Shown here piece by piece: positions 17,470 to 26,088 of a DNA stretch of 64,000 nt. The translations under genes and the position numbers were made by a program. This stretch comes from Bradyrhizobium cosmicum (lineage in GTDB: Bacteria; Pseudomonadota; Alphaproteobacteria; Rhizobiales; Xanthobacteraceae): assembly GCF_007290395.2 (NCBI RefSeq), contig NZ_CP041656.2:1488001-1552000 (forward strand). Direction: 5' to 3'. Each line of letters opens with the position of its first letter. Positions within the stretch are counted from its first letter, which is position 1. Below the pieces are notes generated by a model that was not told where the DNA came from, did no database searches, and saw only the letters and a program-made list of their open reading frames with translations.

Positions 17470-18317
17470 TGGCGGAGCAGCACACGACCATGCTGTCCCT
17501 GCGCGGGCTGACGCGCCGCTTCGGCGGCCTCACCGCCGTCAATGCGATTGATCTCGATCTCGCGAAGGGTCAGCTCGTCAGCATCATCGGCCCGAACGGC
17601 GCCGGCAAGACCACGCTGTTCAATCTCGTCACCGGGCTCGACCGGCCTGACGCTGGCGAGGTCCGCTTCGAAGGCCAGGACATCACGGGTCTGTCGCCGG
17701 AACGGCTTGCGGCCGGAGGGATCGCGCGCACCTTCCAGCTCGGCCGAGTCTTCGGCAATCTCAGCGTGATGGACAACGTTTTGATCGGCGCGCATACGCG
17801 GCTGAGCGCGGTGAAGCCGGCGGTGCCGCTGATCGGCCCGCTGCTTGAGCTGGGCTTGGCGCTGCTGCGTCCCGCCAGTGTCAGGGCGGAAGAAGAGCGG
17901 CTGCGCGAGGAGGTGAAGGTCATTCTCGCGCGCTTCGGCGAGCGGCTGCTGCCGCGGATCGACCAGCCGGCCTACAGCCTCTCCTACGCCAACCGCCGCC
18001 GCGTCGAGATCGCGCGTGCGCTGGCGCTGAAGCCGCGCCTGCTGTTGCTGGACGAGCCGACCGCCGGCATGAACCCGACCGAGACAACGGAGATGCAGGG
18101 CCTGGTCGCCGAGCTGAAGGCGGAAGGCCTGACCATTCTCCTGATCGAGCACAAGCTGGAGATGGTGATGCGCCTGTCCGACCGCGTCATCGTCATGGAC
18201 GAGGGCAAGAAGATCGCGGAAGGCCCGGGCGAACAGGTGCGTGTCGATCCCAAGGTGATCGAGGCTTATCTCGGCCACGGCCTGTCGGGCTCGGGAGAGC
18301 AGGAGAGTGCGGCATGA
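17469..18317 (+). CDS. LivG-type ABC transporter ATPase
   Basis: A 282-residue nucleotide-binding subunit. Walker A is GPNGAGKTT, the signature segment is the degenerate LSYANRRRVEIARAL (in place of canonical LSGGQ), and Walker B is LLLLDEPTAGM, followed by an H-loop in LLIEHKLEMV. The degenerate signature SYANRR is common among LivG proteins. The ATG at 17469 overlaps the permease TGA; a GTG at 17466 is an alternative. It pairs with the LivF-like gene downstream. Confidence 0.93.
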   Translation: MAEQHTTMLSLRGLTRRFGGLTAVNAIDLDLAKGQLVSIIGPNGAGKTTLFNLVTGLDRPDAGEVRFEGQDITGLSPERLAAGGIARTFQLGRVFGNLSVMDNVLIGAHTRLSAVKPAVPLIGPLLELGLALLRPASVRAEEERLREEVKVILARFGERLLPRIDQPAYSLSYANRRRVEIARALALKPRLLLLDEPTAGMNPTETTEMQGLVAELKAEGLTILLIEHKLEMVMRLSDRVIVMDEGKKIAEGPGEQVRVDPKVIEAYLGHGLSGSGEQESAA

Positions 18318-19054
18318 CGACGGGCGCATCCGAACCGCTGCTGGCGCTGTCCAACGTGAATACCTTCTACGGCCAGGCCCAGGTTCATTTCGACCTGTCG
18401 ATCACGGTCGGCCGCGGCCACATCGTCTGCCTGCTCGGCGGCAACGCCAGCGGCAAGTCCACGACGATGAAGATCATCCTCGGCCTCGTGAAGCCGCGAT
18501 CCGGTGACGTGACGTTCGATGGCGCATCGCTGCTGGGGCTGACCACGCCGCAGATCGTCCGGCATGGCATCGCCTCGGTGCCCGAGGCGCGGCGCCTCTT
18601 CGCCGACATGAGCGTGCGTGAAAACATCCTGATGGGCGCCTTCGTGCGCAACGACCGCGAGGCGATCGCGCAGGATCTCGACAAGATGCTCGGACTGTTT
18701 CCCAAGCTCGGCCAGCGGCTGTCGCAGCGCGCTGGCTCGCTCTCCGGCGGCGAACAGCAGATGGTCGCGATGGCGCGCGCGCTGATGAGCCGTCCCCGGA
18801 TGATCGTGATGGACGAGCCGACCATGGGCCTGTCGCCGCTCTACGTCGATCGCGTGCTGGAGCTGATCCGCACCATCAACCAGGAAGGCGTCTCGGTCTT
18901 CATGGTCGAGCAGAACGCCAGCCTCGCGCTCGAGATCGCGCACGAGGCCTATGTGCTCCAGACCGGCAAGATCGTGCTCTCCGGACCGGCGCGCGCGTTG
19001 AAGGACGACCCTCGCATCCGCGACGCCTATCTCGGCGGCTCTGAAGCGGCGTAA
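18314..19054 (+). CDS. LivF-type ABC transporter ATPase
   Basis: A 246-residue ATPase of the second HAAT type. Walker A reads GGNASGKST, the signature is LSGGEQQMVAMARALM, and Walker B is MIVMDEPTMGLSPLYVD. The asparagine-alanine pair in place of the usual NGAG in Walker A keeps all nucleotide-contacting positions. The start overlaps the previous stop in an ATGA. It ends the importer operon. Confidence 0.93.
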   Translation: MTTGASEPLLALSNVNTFYGQAQVHFDLSITVGRGHIVCLLGGNASGKSTTMKIILGLVKPRSGDVTFDGASLLGLTTPQIVRHGIASVPEARRLFADMSVRENILMGAFVRNDREAIAQDLDKMLGLFPKLGQRLSQRAGSLSGGEQQMVAMARALMSRPRMIVMDEPTMGLSPLYVDRVLELIRTINQEGVSVFMVEQNASLALEIAHEAYVLQTGKIVLSGPARALKDDPRIRDAYLGGSEAA

Positions 19055-19089
19055 GGCAGTGCGCTGACGTCTCCCTTCGGGACTAGCCA

Positions 19090-19117
19090 GTGTGATCATT
19101 CTATGAAAAGATCATAC
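19090..19117. promoter_or_regulatory. NikR-like operator upstream of the nickel permease gene
   Basis: GTGTGA and TCATAC are separated by exactly 16 bp, one mismatch from the established E. coli NikR operator GTATGA-N16-TCATAC. The dyad continues inward (TC with GA, TT with AA). It ends 10 bp before the first possible ATG of the NiCoT gene, which suits repression. No nikR gene is in the window. Confidence 0.65.
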
Positions 19118-19127
19118 CACTGGTGCG

Positions 19128-20222
19128 ATGGAGCGTGCGGCGGACGGAATGATGTCGAAATTGTCCTTGCGGGCGGTTGAGCCCGGTTTGGTGCTGCTGT
19201 TCGGCGGGCTCATCGCCGCCAATATCGCAGCGTGGATATGGGCCTTCGCTGCGTTCGGTGACCGGCCCACGGTGACGGCGACAGCGCTGCTCGCCTGGGT
19301 GTTCGGCCTGCGCCACGCCGTCGATGCCGACCACATCGCCGCCATCGACAATGTGGTGCGCAAGCTGATGCAGGCGGGCGGCGCGCCGCGCAGCGTTGGC
19401 CTTTATTTCGCGCTCGGGCATTCCACCGTGGTCGTGGTCGCGACCATGCTGCTGGCGCTGGGCGTGGTGAGTCTCGGCGGCGACAGCCTGCTGAGGGAAA
19501 TCGGCGGCTTCATCGGCACCTCGGTGTCGGCGCTGTTCCTGCTGATGATCGCGGCCATCAATCTCGTCATCTTCGTCAGCCTGTGGCGGACGTTTCGCCT
19601 CGCGCGCGAGCAGGGCGTTCATGACGCCGAAGGCCTCGAGGCGCTGCTCGCCAGCCGCGGCGTGCTCGCACGGCTGCTCGGCCCAATGTTCCGCCTGGTG
19701 ACAAAGCCGCAGCACATGTATCCGCTGGGATTCCTGTTCGGGCTCGGCTTCGATACCGCGACCGAGATCGGCCTGCTCAGCATCTCCGCCGGTGAAGCCG
19801 CGCGCGGTGCATCGTTTGCCGATATCCTGGTCTTTCCCGCGCTGTTCGCCGCCGGCATGGCGCTGGTCGACACTGCCGATTCCGCGCTGATGGTCAGTGC
19901 CTATCGCTGGGCCTTCGTCGATCCCATGCGCAAGCTCTGGTACAACCTCACCATCACCGGCGCCTCCGTCGCGGTGGCGCTGTTGATCGGCGGCATCGAG
20001 GCGCTTGGCCTGATCGCGGATCGCCTCGGCCTGTCCGGCGGCGTGTGGACGCTGGTCGATCACCTGAACGAGTCGCTTGCGAATGTAGGCTTCGCCGTGA
20101 TTGCGCTGTTCGTTGTCGCCTGGCTCGTCTCGGTCATGCTCTATCGCCGTGTGTTTGCAGGCGATCGGCACCGCGCCGCGCCAAGAGTCCTGGAATGCGG
20201 CGATGCGACCGAGGCCGCCTGA
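19128..20222 (+). CDS. NiCoT-family nickel/cobalt permease (HoxN/HupN-like)
   Basis: A 364-residue membrane permease with the family signatures GLRHAVDADHIAAIDN, YFALGHSTVVV, GFLFGLGFDTATEI and GMALVDTADSALM, and about eight hydrophobic segments. The HX4DH motif (HAVDADH) in helix II is the metal-selectivity site of this family. In-frame ATGs at 19149 and 19152 are alternative starts and would leave more space after the operator at 19090-19117. The downstream TonB receptor gene overlaps its end by 20 bp, indicating one transcription unit for outer and inner membrane metal uptake. Confidence 0.92.
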   Translation: MERAADGMMSKLSLRAVEPGLVLLFGGLIAANIAAWIWAFAAFGDRPTVTATALLAWVFGLRHAVDADHIAAIDNVVRKLMQAGGAPRSVGLYFALGHSTVVVVATMLLALGVVSLGGDSLLREIGGFIGTSVSALFLLMIAAINLVIFVSLWRTFRLAREQGVHDAEGLEALLASRGVLARLLGPMFRLVTKPQHMYPLGFLFGLGFDTATEIGLLSISAGEAARGASFADILVFPALFAAGMALVDTADSALMVSAYRWAFVDPMRKLWYNLTITGASVAVALLIGGIEALGLIADRLGLSGGVWTLVDHLNESLANVGFAVIALFVVAWLVSVMLYRRVFAGDRHRAAPRVLECGDATEAA

Positions 20223-22512
20223 TCTCGGTCGTCGCTGCGGCGCGCTGACGGCACTCCCGGCCTTCGTCCTTCTCGCGGATTGCGGCAAGGCCTTGGCGCA
20301 GAGCGGCAGTGCCTCGCGCGAGCTGCCCCCGATCCAGGTCATCGGCGGCGAGACGCCGCGTCACAAGAGGCCGCCTGTGCCGCGCCGCGCCGGCAAGCCG
20401 GCGGCGGCCGGCAGCAGCGTCGCTCAGCCGGCATCAACGCTGCGGGCGGATGTCGCCAGTGTCGCCTCCGGCGCGAAAGGCGCGCCGGGCATGGCGAGCG
20501 AGCTCACCGTCTCCGGCGAGGCGGTCAACGCGCGCCCCTTCACCCGGCCGGGCGAGGCGCTCGAAGCCGTGCCGGGGCTGATCGTGACCCAGCATTCCGG
20601 CGAGGGCAAAGCCAACCAGTATTTTCTGCGCGGCTATAATCTCGATCACGGCACCGATCTCGCGATCACGGTCGACGACGTCCCCGTCAACATGCGGACC
20701 CACGCGCACGGCCAGGGCTATGCCGACCTGAACTGGCTGATTCCGGAAACCGTCGCCGCGATCGACGTACGCAAGGGACCGTATTTCGCCGACGAGGGCG
20801 ACTTCGCCTCCGTCGGCAGCGTGCATATTGGCTTGATCGACCGCACCAGGGGCCTCGCGCAGGTGACCGCGGGCAGCTTCGGCTATCGCCGCCTGCTCGG
20901 CATGGACTCCGCGAAAGTCGGCGATGGCTCGCTGCTCGTCGCCGGCGAGCTCGGCACCTATAACGGCTCCTGGGACAATCCGGACAAGGTGCGCAAGCTC
21001 AACGGCCTCGTACGCTACAGCCAGGGCACTGCGACCGATGGCGTTTCAGTCACCGGCATGGCCTATGCAAACAGGTGGAATTCCACCGACCAGGTGCCGC
21101 AGCGCGCCATCACCGGTGGATTCTTGAATCGCTTCGGCTCGGAAGATCCGAGCGATGGCGGCACCACCAACCGCTTCGCGCTCTCGGCCCGCGTCGCGCA
21201 GAGCGACGATCTCGGCTCGTGGAAGGCCAACGCCTATGTCGTGAAGAGCCAGCTCGATCTCTTCAACAATTTTACCTATTATCTCAGCGATCCCGTGTTC
21301 GGTGATCAGTTTCACCAGCACGACGACCGCCTGATGCTCGGTGCCAACATCTCGCGCACGCTGAACGGCTCGCTCGCAGGGCTCCCGATGCAGACCACGA
21401 TCGGCCTGCAATCGCGCTACGACGCGATCGATCTCGCGTTGACAAACATGTTCCAGCGCGACTTTCTCGCCAACATCCGCAGCGACAAGGTCGGCGAGGG
21501 CAGCGTCGGCCTCTATGCCGAAAACACCGTACGCTGGACCGACTGGCTCAGGACCACGATCGGCTTGCGCGGCGACTACTACGCCGCCGATGTCACCTCG
21601 CTGTTCAACGCCGGCAATTCCGGCCGTGCCGACGCCGCGCTCGGCAGCCCGAAATTCCGGATGGTGCTCGGACCCTTCAACCAGACCGAGTTCTTTCTCG
21701 GCGCCGGCTATGGCATGCATTCCAATGACGCCCGCGGCGCGACCACGACGGAAGACCCGAGCGATCCCTCTACAAGGCTGACACCGTCGCCGCTGCTGGT
21801 ACGCACGCGTGGCGCGGAGGTCGGCGTCCGCAGCAAAATTGTTCCCGGCCTCGACAGCTCGCTCAGCCTGTTCATCCTCGACCAGGATTCCGAGATCCTG
21901 TTCTCAGGTGATGCCGGCGACACCTCGGCGACCCGCGCCAGCCGCCGCTATGGTTTCGAATGGTCCAGCCATTATCGCCCGCGATCGTGGATCGACATCG
22001 ACGCCGATCTCGCCATGACGCATGCGCGCTTTCGCGGCACCGACAGCGAGCAGGCCGAAGTCTACGCCTCGCTGGCCGGCTATCCGGAGGCGCAGCTAGG
22101 CAATGCGCCCGGCAATTACGTTCCGAACGCGCCGGCGATGGTGGCCTCGGCGGGCGTCACGCTCGGCGAGAAGACCGGCTGGTTCGGATCCTTGCGCTGG
22201 CGCTATCTGGCGTCGAGCCCGCTGACGGAAGACAATGCGTTCCGCTCGTCCGCGACCAGCATCTTCAACGGCCGCCTCGGCTATCGGATCGACAACGGCT
22301 GGCGCATCCAGCTCGACGTGCTCAATCTCTTCAACACGCAGGCGAACCAGATTACCTATGCCTACGGTTCGCTGCTCAAGACCGACACGCTGTACAATCT
22401 CTGCACCGGCGGCGTCGCGCCGGCATCGGTCTGCCAGAACGGCGTGATGGACACCGTGCTGCACCCAGTCGAGCCGCTGACGTTCCGCCTGACGGTGGCC
22501 GGAGTGTTCTAG
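20203..22512 (+). CDS. TonB-dependent outer-membrane receptor, probably for nickel/cobalt
   Basis: A 769-residue receptor. A hydrophobic N-terminal segment (CGALTALPAFVLLADCGKALA) serves as signal, then ELPPIQVIGGE resembles a TonB box region. The plug domain includes FTRPGEALEAVPGLIVTQHSGEGKANQYFLRGYNLDHGTDL and a histidine-bearing MRTHAHGQGYADLNW. The rest is a beta-barrel ending in an aromatic residue (VAGVF), as usual for outer-membrane insertion. Overlap with the NiCoT gene makes nickel or cobalt the likely cargo, which is inference from context. Its stop shares a CTAG with the convergent ATPase gene. Confidence 0.88.
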   Translation: MRPRPPDLGRRCGALTALPAFVLLADCGKALAQSGSASRELPPIQVIGGETPRHKRPPVPRRAGKPAAAGSSVAQPASTLRADVASVASGAKGAPGMASELTVSGEAVNARPFTRPGEALEAVPGLIVTQHSGEGKANQYFLRGYNLDHGTDLAITVDDVPVNMRTHAHGQGYADLNWLIPETVAAIDVRKGPYFADEGDFASVGSVHIGLIDRTRGLAQVTAGSFGYRRLLGMDSAKVGDGSLLVAGELGTYNGSWDNPDKVRKLNGLVRYSQGTATDGVSVTGMAYANRWNSTDQVPQRAITGGFLNRFGSEDPSDGGTTNRFALSARVAQSDDLGSWKANAYVVKSQLDLFNNFTYYLSDPVFGDQFHQHDDRLMLGANISRTLNGSLAGLPMQTTIGLQSRYDAIDLALTNMFQRDFLANIRSDKVGEGSVGLYAENTVRWTDWLRTTIGLRGDYYAADVTSLFNAGNSGRADAALGSPKFRMVLGPFNQTEFFLGAGYGMHSNDARGATTTEDPSDPSTRLTPSPLLVRTRGAEVGVRSKIVPGLDSSLSLFILDQDSEILFSGDAGDTSATRASRRYGFEWSSHYRPRSWIDIDADLAMTHARFRGTDSEQAEVYASLAGYPEAQLGNAPGNYVPNAPAMVASAGVTLGEKTGWFGSLRWRYLASSPLTEDNAFRSSATSIFNGRLGYRIDNGWRIQLDVLNLFNTQANQITYAYGSLLKTDTLYNLCTGGVAPASVCQNGVMDTVLHPVEPLTFRLTVAGVF

Positions 22513-24017
22513 GCCGACGCGGTGCTTTGGGCGGGCTCCGCCGGCAGATCGTCGCCATTGGGATCGCCCGGCGCCGTGGCCCAGGCGAGCTCCACCAGCG
22601 TGACGAACCTGCGGCCTGCGCCGTCGAGCTGGCAGACGATCAGCCCCTGCTCCTCCATGTAGCCGAGCAAACGCTGCGCCCGGCGCAGCGAGTGCGAGCC
22701 GTAGGCGCGGGCGATCGCGGCGTCGCCGGGGCAGGGCCAGCCTTCCTTCGCCGCGCGCGCGATCATCATGAACACGCCCTGCATGTCGTCGGGCAGGATC
22801 GAGGCGCGCAGCGAGACGTCCTGCCAGGCGTCGTCCTCGGCATGCTCGGCGCCGAGCCCGGCGCGCGCGCGTGTCAGCATGCGGCGGAATTCGGTGAGGT
22901 CGGGCACCGCGGAGCCGAGACCCTCGATGCGGCAGCGGACCACGAACTCCTGATAGAGCACGCCGACGGCGCGGAAGCCGGCATCGGGCTCGGCGAGCAC
23001 CGCACGGAGCGTCCGATCCACCCGCTCGCGCCGTTCCGCGAGCTCCTCGGCACTCACAGGCACTTCGACCACCGCGGGCTCGATCTCCGGCGCGGCCGCC
23101 TTCGCGGCGCGGAGCTGTTCGAGCAGATCAGGCGCGGGCCGGCGCTGCGGCCGGCTGGCATCGGGCGGCGGCGCGGCCAGGATCACGGCGCGCATGTCCT
23201 CGAGTGCCTCCGGCAGCGGCATCAGCCGCGGCGTCGAGTTGCGCGCATGGGTGTCGGTCGGGCCGATATTCAGACGCAGCGGACGGCGCGACAGTGCAGG
23301 TCCCAGCGCCATGAATTGTCCGCGCTCGAGATCGCGAAACGCTTCCGCCTGCCGCCGCTCCATGCCGAGCAGGTCGGCGGCGCGCGCCATGTCGATGTCG
23401 AGGAAGGTGCGGCCCATCAGGAAGTTGGAGGCTTCCGCCGCGACGTTCTTGGCGAGCTTGGCGAGGCGCTGGGTCGCGATGATGCCGGCGAGCCCGCGCT
23501 TGCGGCCGCGGCACATCAGATTGGTCATCGCGCCGAGCGACAGCTTTCGCGCTTCGTCCGACACTTCGCCTGCGACGGCCGGCGCGAACAGCTGCGCCTC
23601 GTCCACCACCACCAGCATCGGATACCAATGGTCGCGGTCGACGTCGAACAGGCCGCCGAGGAAGGCCGCCGCGCGCCGCATCTGGTTCTCGGCGTCGAGA
23701 CCCTCGAGATTGAGCACGGTGGAGACGCGATGCAGCCGGGCGCGCTCGCCGGCGACCTGAAGGCCGCGCTCGGTGTGATCCTCGGCCTCGATCACCAGAT
23801 GGCCGAAACGCTCGGCCAGCGTGACGAAATCGCCTTCGGGATCGATGATGGCCTGCTGCACCCAGGGCGCGCTCTGCTCCATCAGCCGCCGCAGCAGATG
23901 CGATTTTCCGGAGCCCGAATTGCCCTGCACCAGGAGGCGGGTCGCCAGCAGTTCCTCGAGGTCCATGGCTGCCACGGCGCCCGCCGTGGTCTGCCCCATC
24001 TCGATCGCAACCGTCAT
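22509..24017 (-). CDS. HerA/DUF87-like P-loop ATPase
   Basis: A 502-residue protein. The N-terminal 300 residues form a HerA-type ATPase: Walker A GNSGSGKSH (K38), an IIDPEGDF strand, and Walker B LVVVDEAQLF with D139-E140, followed by CRGRKRGLAGIIATQRLAKL with an arginine-finger-like region. The C-terminal half contains an alanine-rich linker and a winged-helix-like end (AIARAYGSHSLRRAQRLLGYMEEQGL). Such ATPases are DNA translocases or pumps; no NurA nuclease is adjacent, so the role is open. The start at 24017 is chosen over 24086 because the first 23 residues of the longer form have no family character. Confidence 0.8.
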   Translation of the reverse strand: MTVAIEMGQTTAGAVAAMDLEELLATRLLVQGNSGSGKSHLLRRLMEQSAPWVQQAIIDPEGDFVTLAERFGHLVIEAEDHTERGLQVAGERARLHRVSTVLNLEGLDAENQMRRAAAFLGGLFDVDRDHWYPMLVVVDEAQLFAPAVAGEVSDEARKLSLGAMTNLMCRGRKRGLAGIIATQRLAKLAKNVAAEASNFLMGRTFLDIDMARAADLLGMERRQAEAFRDLERGQFMALGPALSRRPLRLNIGPTDTHARNSTPRLMPLPEALEDMRAVILAAPPPDASRPQRRPAPDLLEQLRAAKAAAPEIEPAVVEVPVSAEELAERRERVDRTLRAVLAEPDAGFRAVGVLYQEFVVRCRIEGLGSAVPDLTEFRRMLTRARAGLGAEHAEDDAWQDVSLRASILPDDMQGVFMMIARAAKEGWPCPGDAAIARAYGSHSLRRAQRLLGYMEEQGLIVCQLDGAGRRFVTLVELAWATAPGDPNGDDLPAEPAQSTASA

Positions 24018-24121
24018 GTCCCGACTCAAGGCCCCATCATTCGCGGACAGGGGCTTATCAACCCGGCCGGGGCGCGTCGAGCACAACAGCGCGAATCAGG
24101 ACGCGTTGCCCACGGTGGCGT

Positions 24122-24940
24122 TCAAACGTGACCAGACAGCCGCAGAAGTGCGGGCCGATAGGGCGCTTGCGGATCGTCGTCCTCGTTCCCGGGGATGACG
24201 CAGGACCCGAACTCCTGCCTGATCCGTTCGATCTCGGCGATGCGCTCGTGCAGCCGCTGCAGATGGTCCCGCGACGTCGCCTTCCAGAACCGGAACGTGT
24301 CGGCCGTGAACGGCAGGAACGCGGTGCCGAACAGCGTCGGCTCTGGAACGACGGTCCGTCCGAGCAGCATGAACCTGTTGGCGCCTGATACGACGAGGGT
24401 CGCGTAGCCGCGGTTGCCGATTCGCCTGATCCCGTTCAGCGACCATTCGGCGAGCTTGCTGAAATACGGCTCCTCGCGCCAGCGGTCGGGGCAATGATCG
24501 TCGACGGTGACGTTGACCGCGTCCTGGCTGAAATGCACGATGATGCCCGATTTCGCTGGAAACCACTCGTCGTCGAGATGGCCCTGCAGCCAGGCGCAGA
24601 CGAACGACCTGCACATCTGCGGACGGCGATCGTAGATGGTGCAACCGGTGCCCGTCTTCCAATGCTGGCAGAGCTGGTTCACCGGCTTGTCGACGGCGGC
24701 CACCTCCAGAACATCGCAGCAGGCGTTGCACGATCCGCATTGCCTCTTATTGGGCGCCGTCTTCGGCAGGCCGGTCGCGCGAAAACCCTGGCCGTCGCGG
24801 ACCAGCAGCTTCTGCTTCTCCAGTGAGCTCAGCGCACGCTCGATCTTGAGACGGGACAGTCCGGTGGCGTCGATCACGCCCTTCATCGTCGTCGCGCCTG
24901 CCTCTACCGCGCGGACGACGCTCAGCATCGCCTGGTCCAT
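24122..24940 (-). CDS. YkgJ-type cysteine-cluster protein with N-terminal helix-turn-helix
   Basis: A 272-residue protein. Residues 1-60 look like a winged helix (GATTMKGVIDATGLSRLKIERALSSLEKQKLL). A YkgJ/CxxCxxCC zinc- or iron-binding domain follows, with C68, C71, C74, C75, C91, C100, C110 and C115 (CGSCNACCD, later YDRRPQMCRSFVC). The family is widespread but poorly understood. The DNA-binding-like extension suggests a regulatory or sensing role, which is inference. It is separated by about 100 bp from the ATPase gene on the same strand. Confidence 0.82.
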   Translation of the reverse strand: MDQAMLSVVRAVEAGATTMKGVIDATGLSRLKIERALSSLEKQKLLVRDGQGFRATGLPKTAPNKRQCGSCNACCDVLEVAAVDKPVNQLCQHWKTGTGCTIYDRRPQMCRSFVCAWLQGHLDDEWFPAKSGIIVHFSQDAVNVTVDDHCPDRWREEPYFSKLAEWSLNGIRRIGNRGYATLVVSGANRFMLLGRTVVPEPTLFGTAFLPFTADTFRFWKATSRDHLQRLHERIAEIERIRQEFGSCVIPGNEDDDPQAPYRPALLRLSGHV

Positions 24941-25467
24941 TCTTGTTCTTGTTCTTGTTTGTCGGTCTAGGGCTTCGGTGTTTTTGCTGGCTGTCGAGCT
25001 TCGGCTCTGGAACTCATCCGCCGCGGAAGGGCATCCCGATCACGTTGCGTCGAGAGACAATTTCGTAAGCGCATGTTGCTCGCGCGTTTCCGGGAGGCAA
25101 GACAACGAGCCTGCCACGCACGCATGCGGCGCTTGCGCAAATGCGGGATCACGCGCGAGGCGTGAGACTTGATTCTCGCCCGCGACGAAGCTCAGTCACG
25201 CGCGCCCTGTTCAATTCGCGCGCGAACACGCCGTTTTCACGTTGCCTCGCGTCGAGATATGACGAGCAGCATGCATCTGTCTCACGCAGTCGTGATATTT
25301 GCGATGGAGCGCAGCAGTCGCGCGCGCGCGACACGTTCGCGTGATCGGAGCGCGAGCGGAAGAGCAACGCATGGCGCGTTGCTTGCGTGTCACACCGGGA
25401 ACTGTCTGCGGCCTCGTCGCATGACACAGATCAAAGGCGGCCGGCAAGGAGCTCGCTATCTGATCGT
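24941..25467. other. Intergenic region, CpG-rich, no supported gene
   Basis: Overlapping arginine-rich frames run on both strands, which is what runs of cgcg produce, and I accept none as a gene. A short hairpin with arms agcaacgc and gcgttgct lies at 25363-25383. The repeated tracts of cgcgcgcg around 25321 are notable. Confidence 0.5.
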
Positions 25468-26052
25468 ATGAGTTTTCTCACTTTCTTCGCGGCGACCTAT
25501 TTCCTGCTGGCAGTGCCTGGGCCGACCAACACCTTGCTCGCGACATCGGGTGCAGGCATCGGCGTCGCGCGCTCGCTTCACCTGCTAGCGGCGGAGCTGT
25601 GTGGCTATCTGCTGTCGATTGTGCTGCTGCGGACGGCGCTCGGTCCCATCGTCAGCGATATTCCGTTTGCTGCCGTCGTGCTCCGCGTCGCGGTGACGAT
25701 CTACATCCTGTGCCTCGCCGTCATGCTCTGGCGCGTCAATACACGCGAGATGCGTGACGGTGCTGCGGTGACGTTCGGCCAGGTACTGCTGACGACCCTG
25801 CTGAACCCGAAGGCGCTGGTCTTCGCCTTCCTGCTCCTGCCGCTCCAGGTCGGGCCGCTCGAACTGCTGCCGTGGCTTGGAGTGATCGCGCTTCAGATCC
25901 TCACGGCCGGGGCGGCGTGGCTGGCATTGGGCGCAACACTCGGCCGCGGCGCGCGCCGGCTCGGGCATCCCGAGATCGTGACGCGGATCGGCGCGGTGAC
26001 GCTGGTCGCGGTCACCGGCCTGATCTGGATTCAGTCATTCCTCAGCGCGTGA
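25468..26052 (+). CDS. LysE-family amino acid/metabolite exporter
   Basis: A 194-residue inner-membrane protein with about six hydrophobic segments. The N-terminal FAATYFLLAVPGPTNTLLATSGAGIG carries the PGPT motif characteristic of LysE/RhtB exporters, and the middle NPKALVFAFLLLP is the second conserved block. The usual length is 200-210 residues, so it is complete. A likely AAGGAG at 25445 is distant from the ATG, so initiation is not fully settled. The exported compound is unknown. Confidence 0.88.
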   Translation: MSFLTFFAATYFLLAVPGPTNTLLATSGAGIGVARSLHLLAAELCGYLLSIVLLRTALGPIVSDIPFAAVVLRVAVTIYILCLAVMLWRVNTREMRDGAAVTFGQVLLTTLLNPKALVFAFLLLPLQVGPLELLPWLGVIALQILTAGAAWLALGATLGRGARRLGHPEIVTRIGAVTLVAVTGLIWIQSFLSA

Positions 26053-26088
26053 GCGCCAAAGCTGTTCGACAGAAGCAGGAATTGCGCG

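Noticed and set aside
21960..24131. A plus-strand frame of about 720 codons across the end of the TonB gene and opposite the HerA-like gene
   Set aside because: It starts out of frame inside the receptor gene and continues as antisense to the ATPase; the composition is not protein-like.
25363..25383. Hairpin agcaacgc/gcgttgct before the LysE gene as a terminator or riboswitch
   Set aside because: No T-tract follows and no conserved aptamer features are visible; recorded only as a short hairpin.
25141..25447. Several short arginine-rich frames in CpG-rich DNA
   Set aside because: They overlap each other on both strands, lack ribosome sites, and are explained by repeated cgcg and gcgc words.
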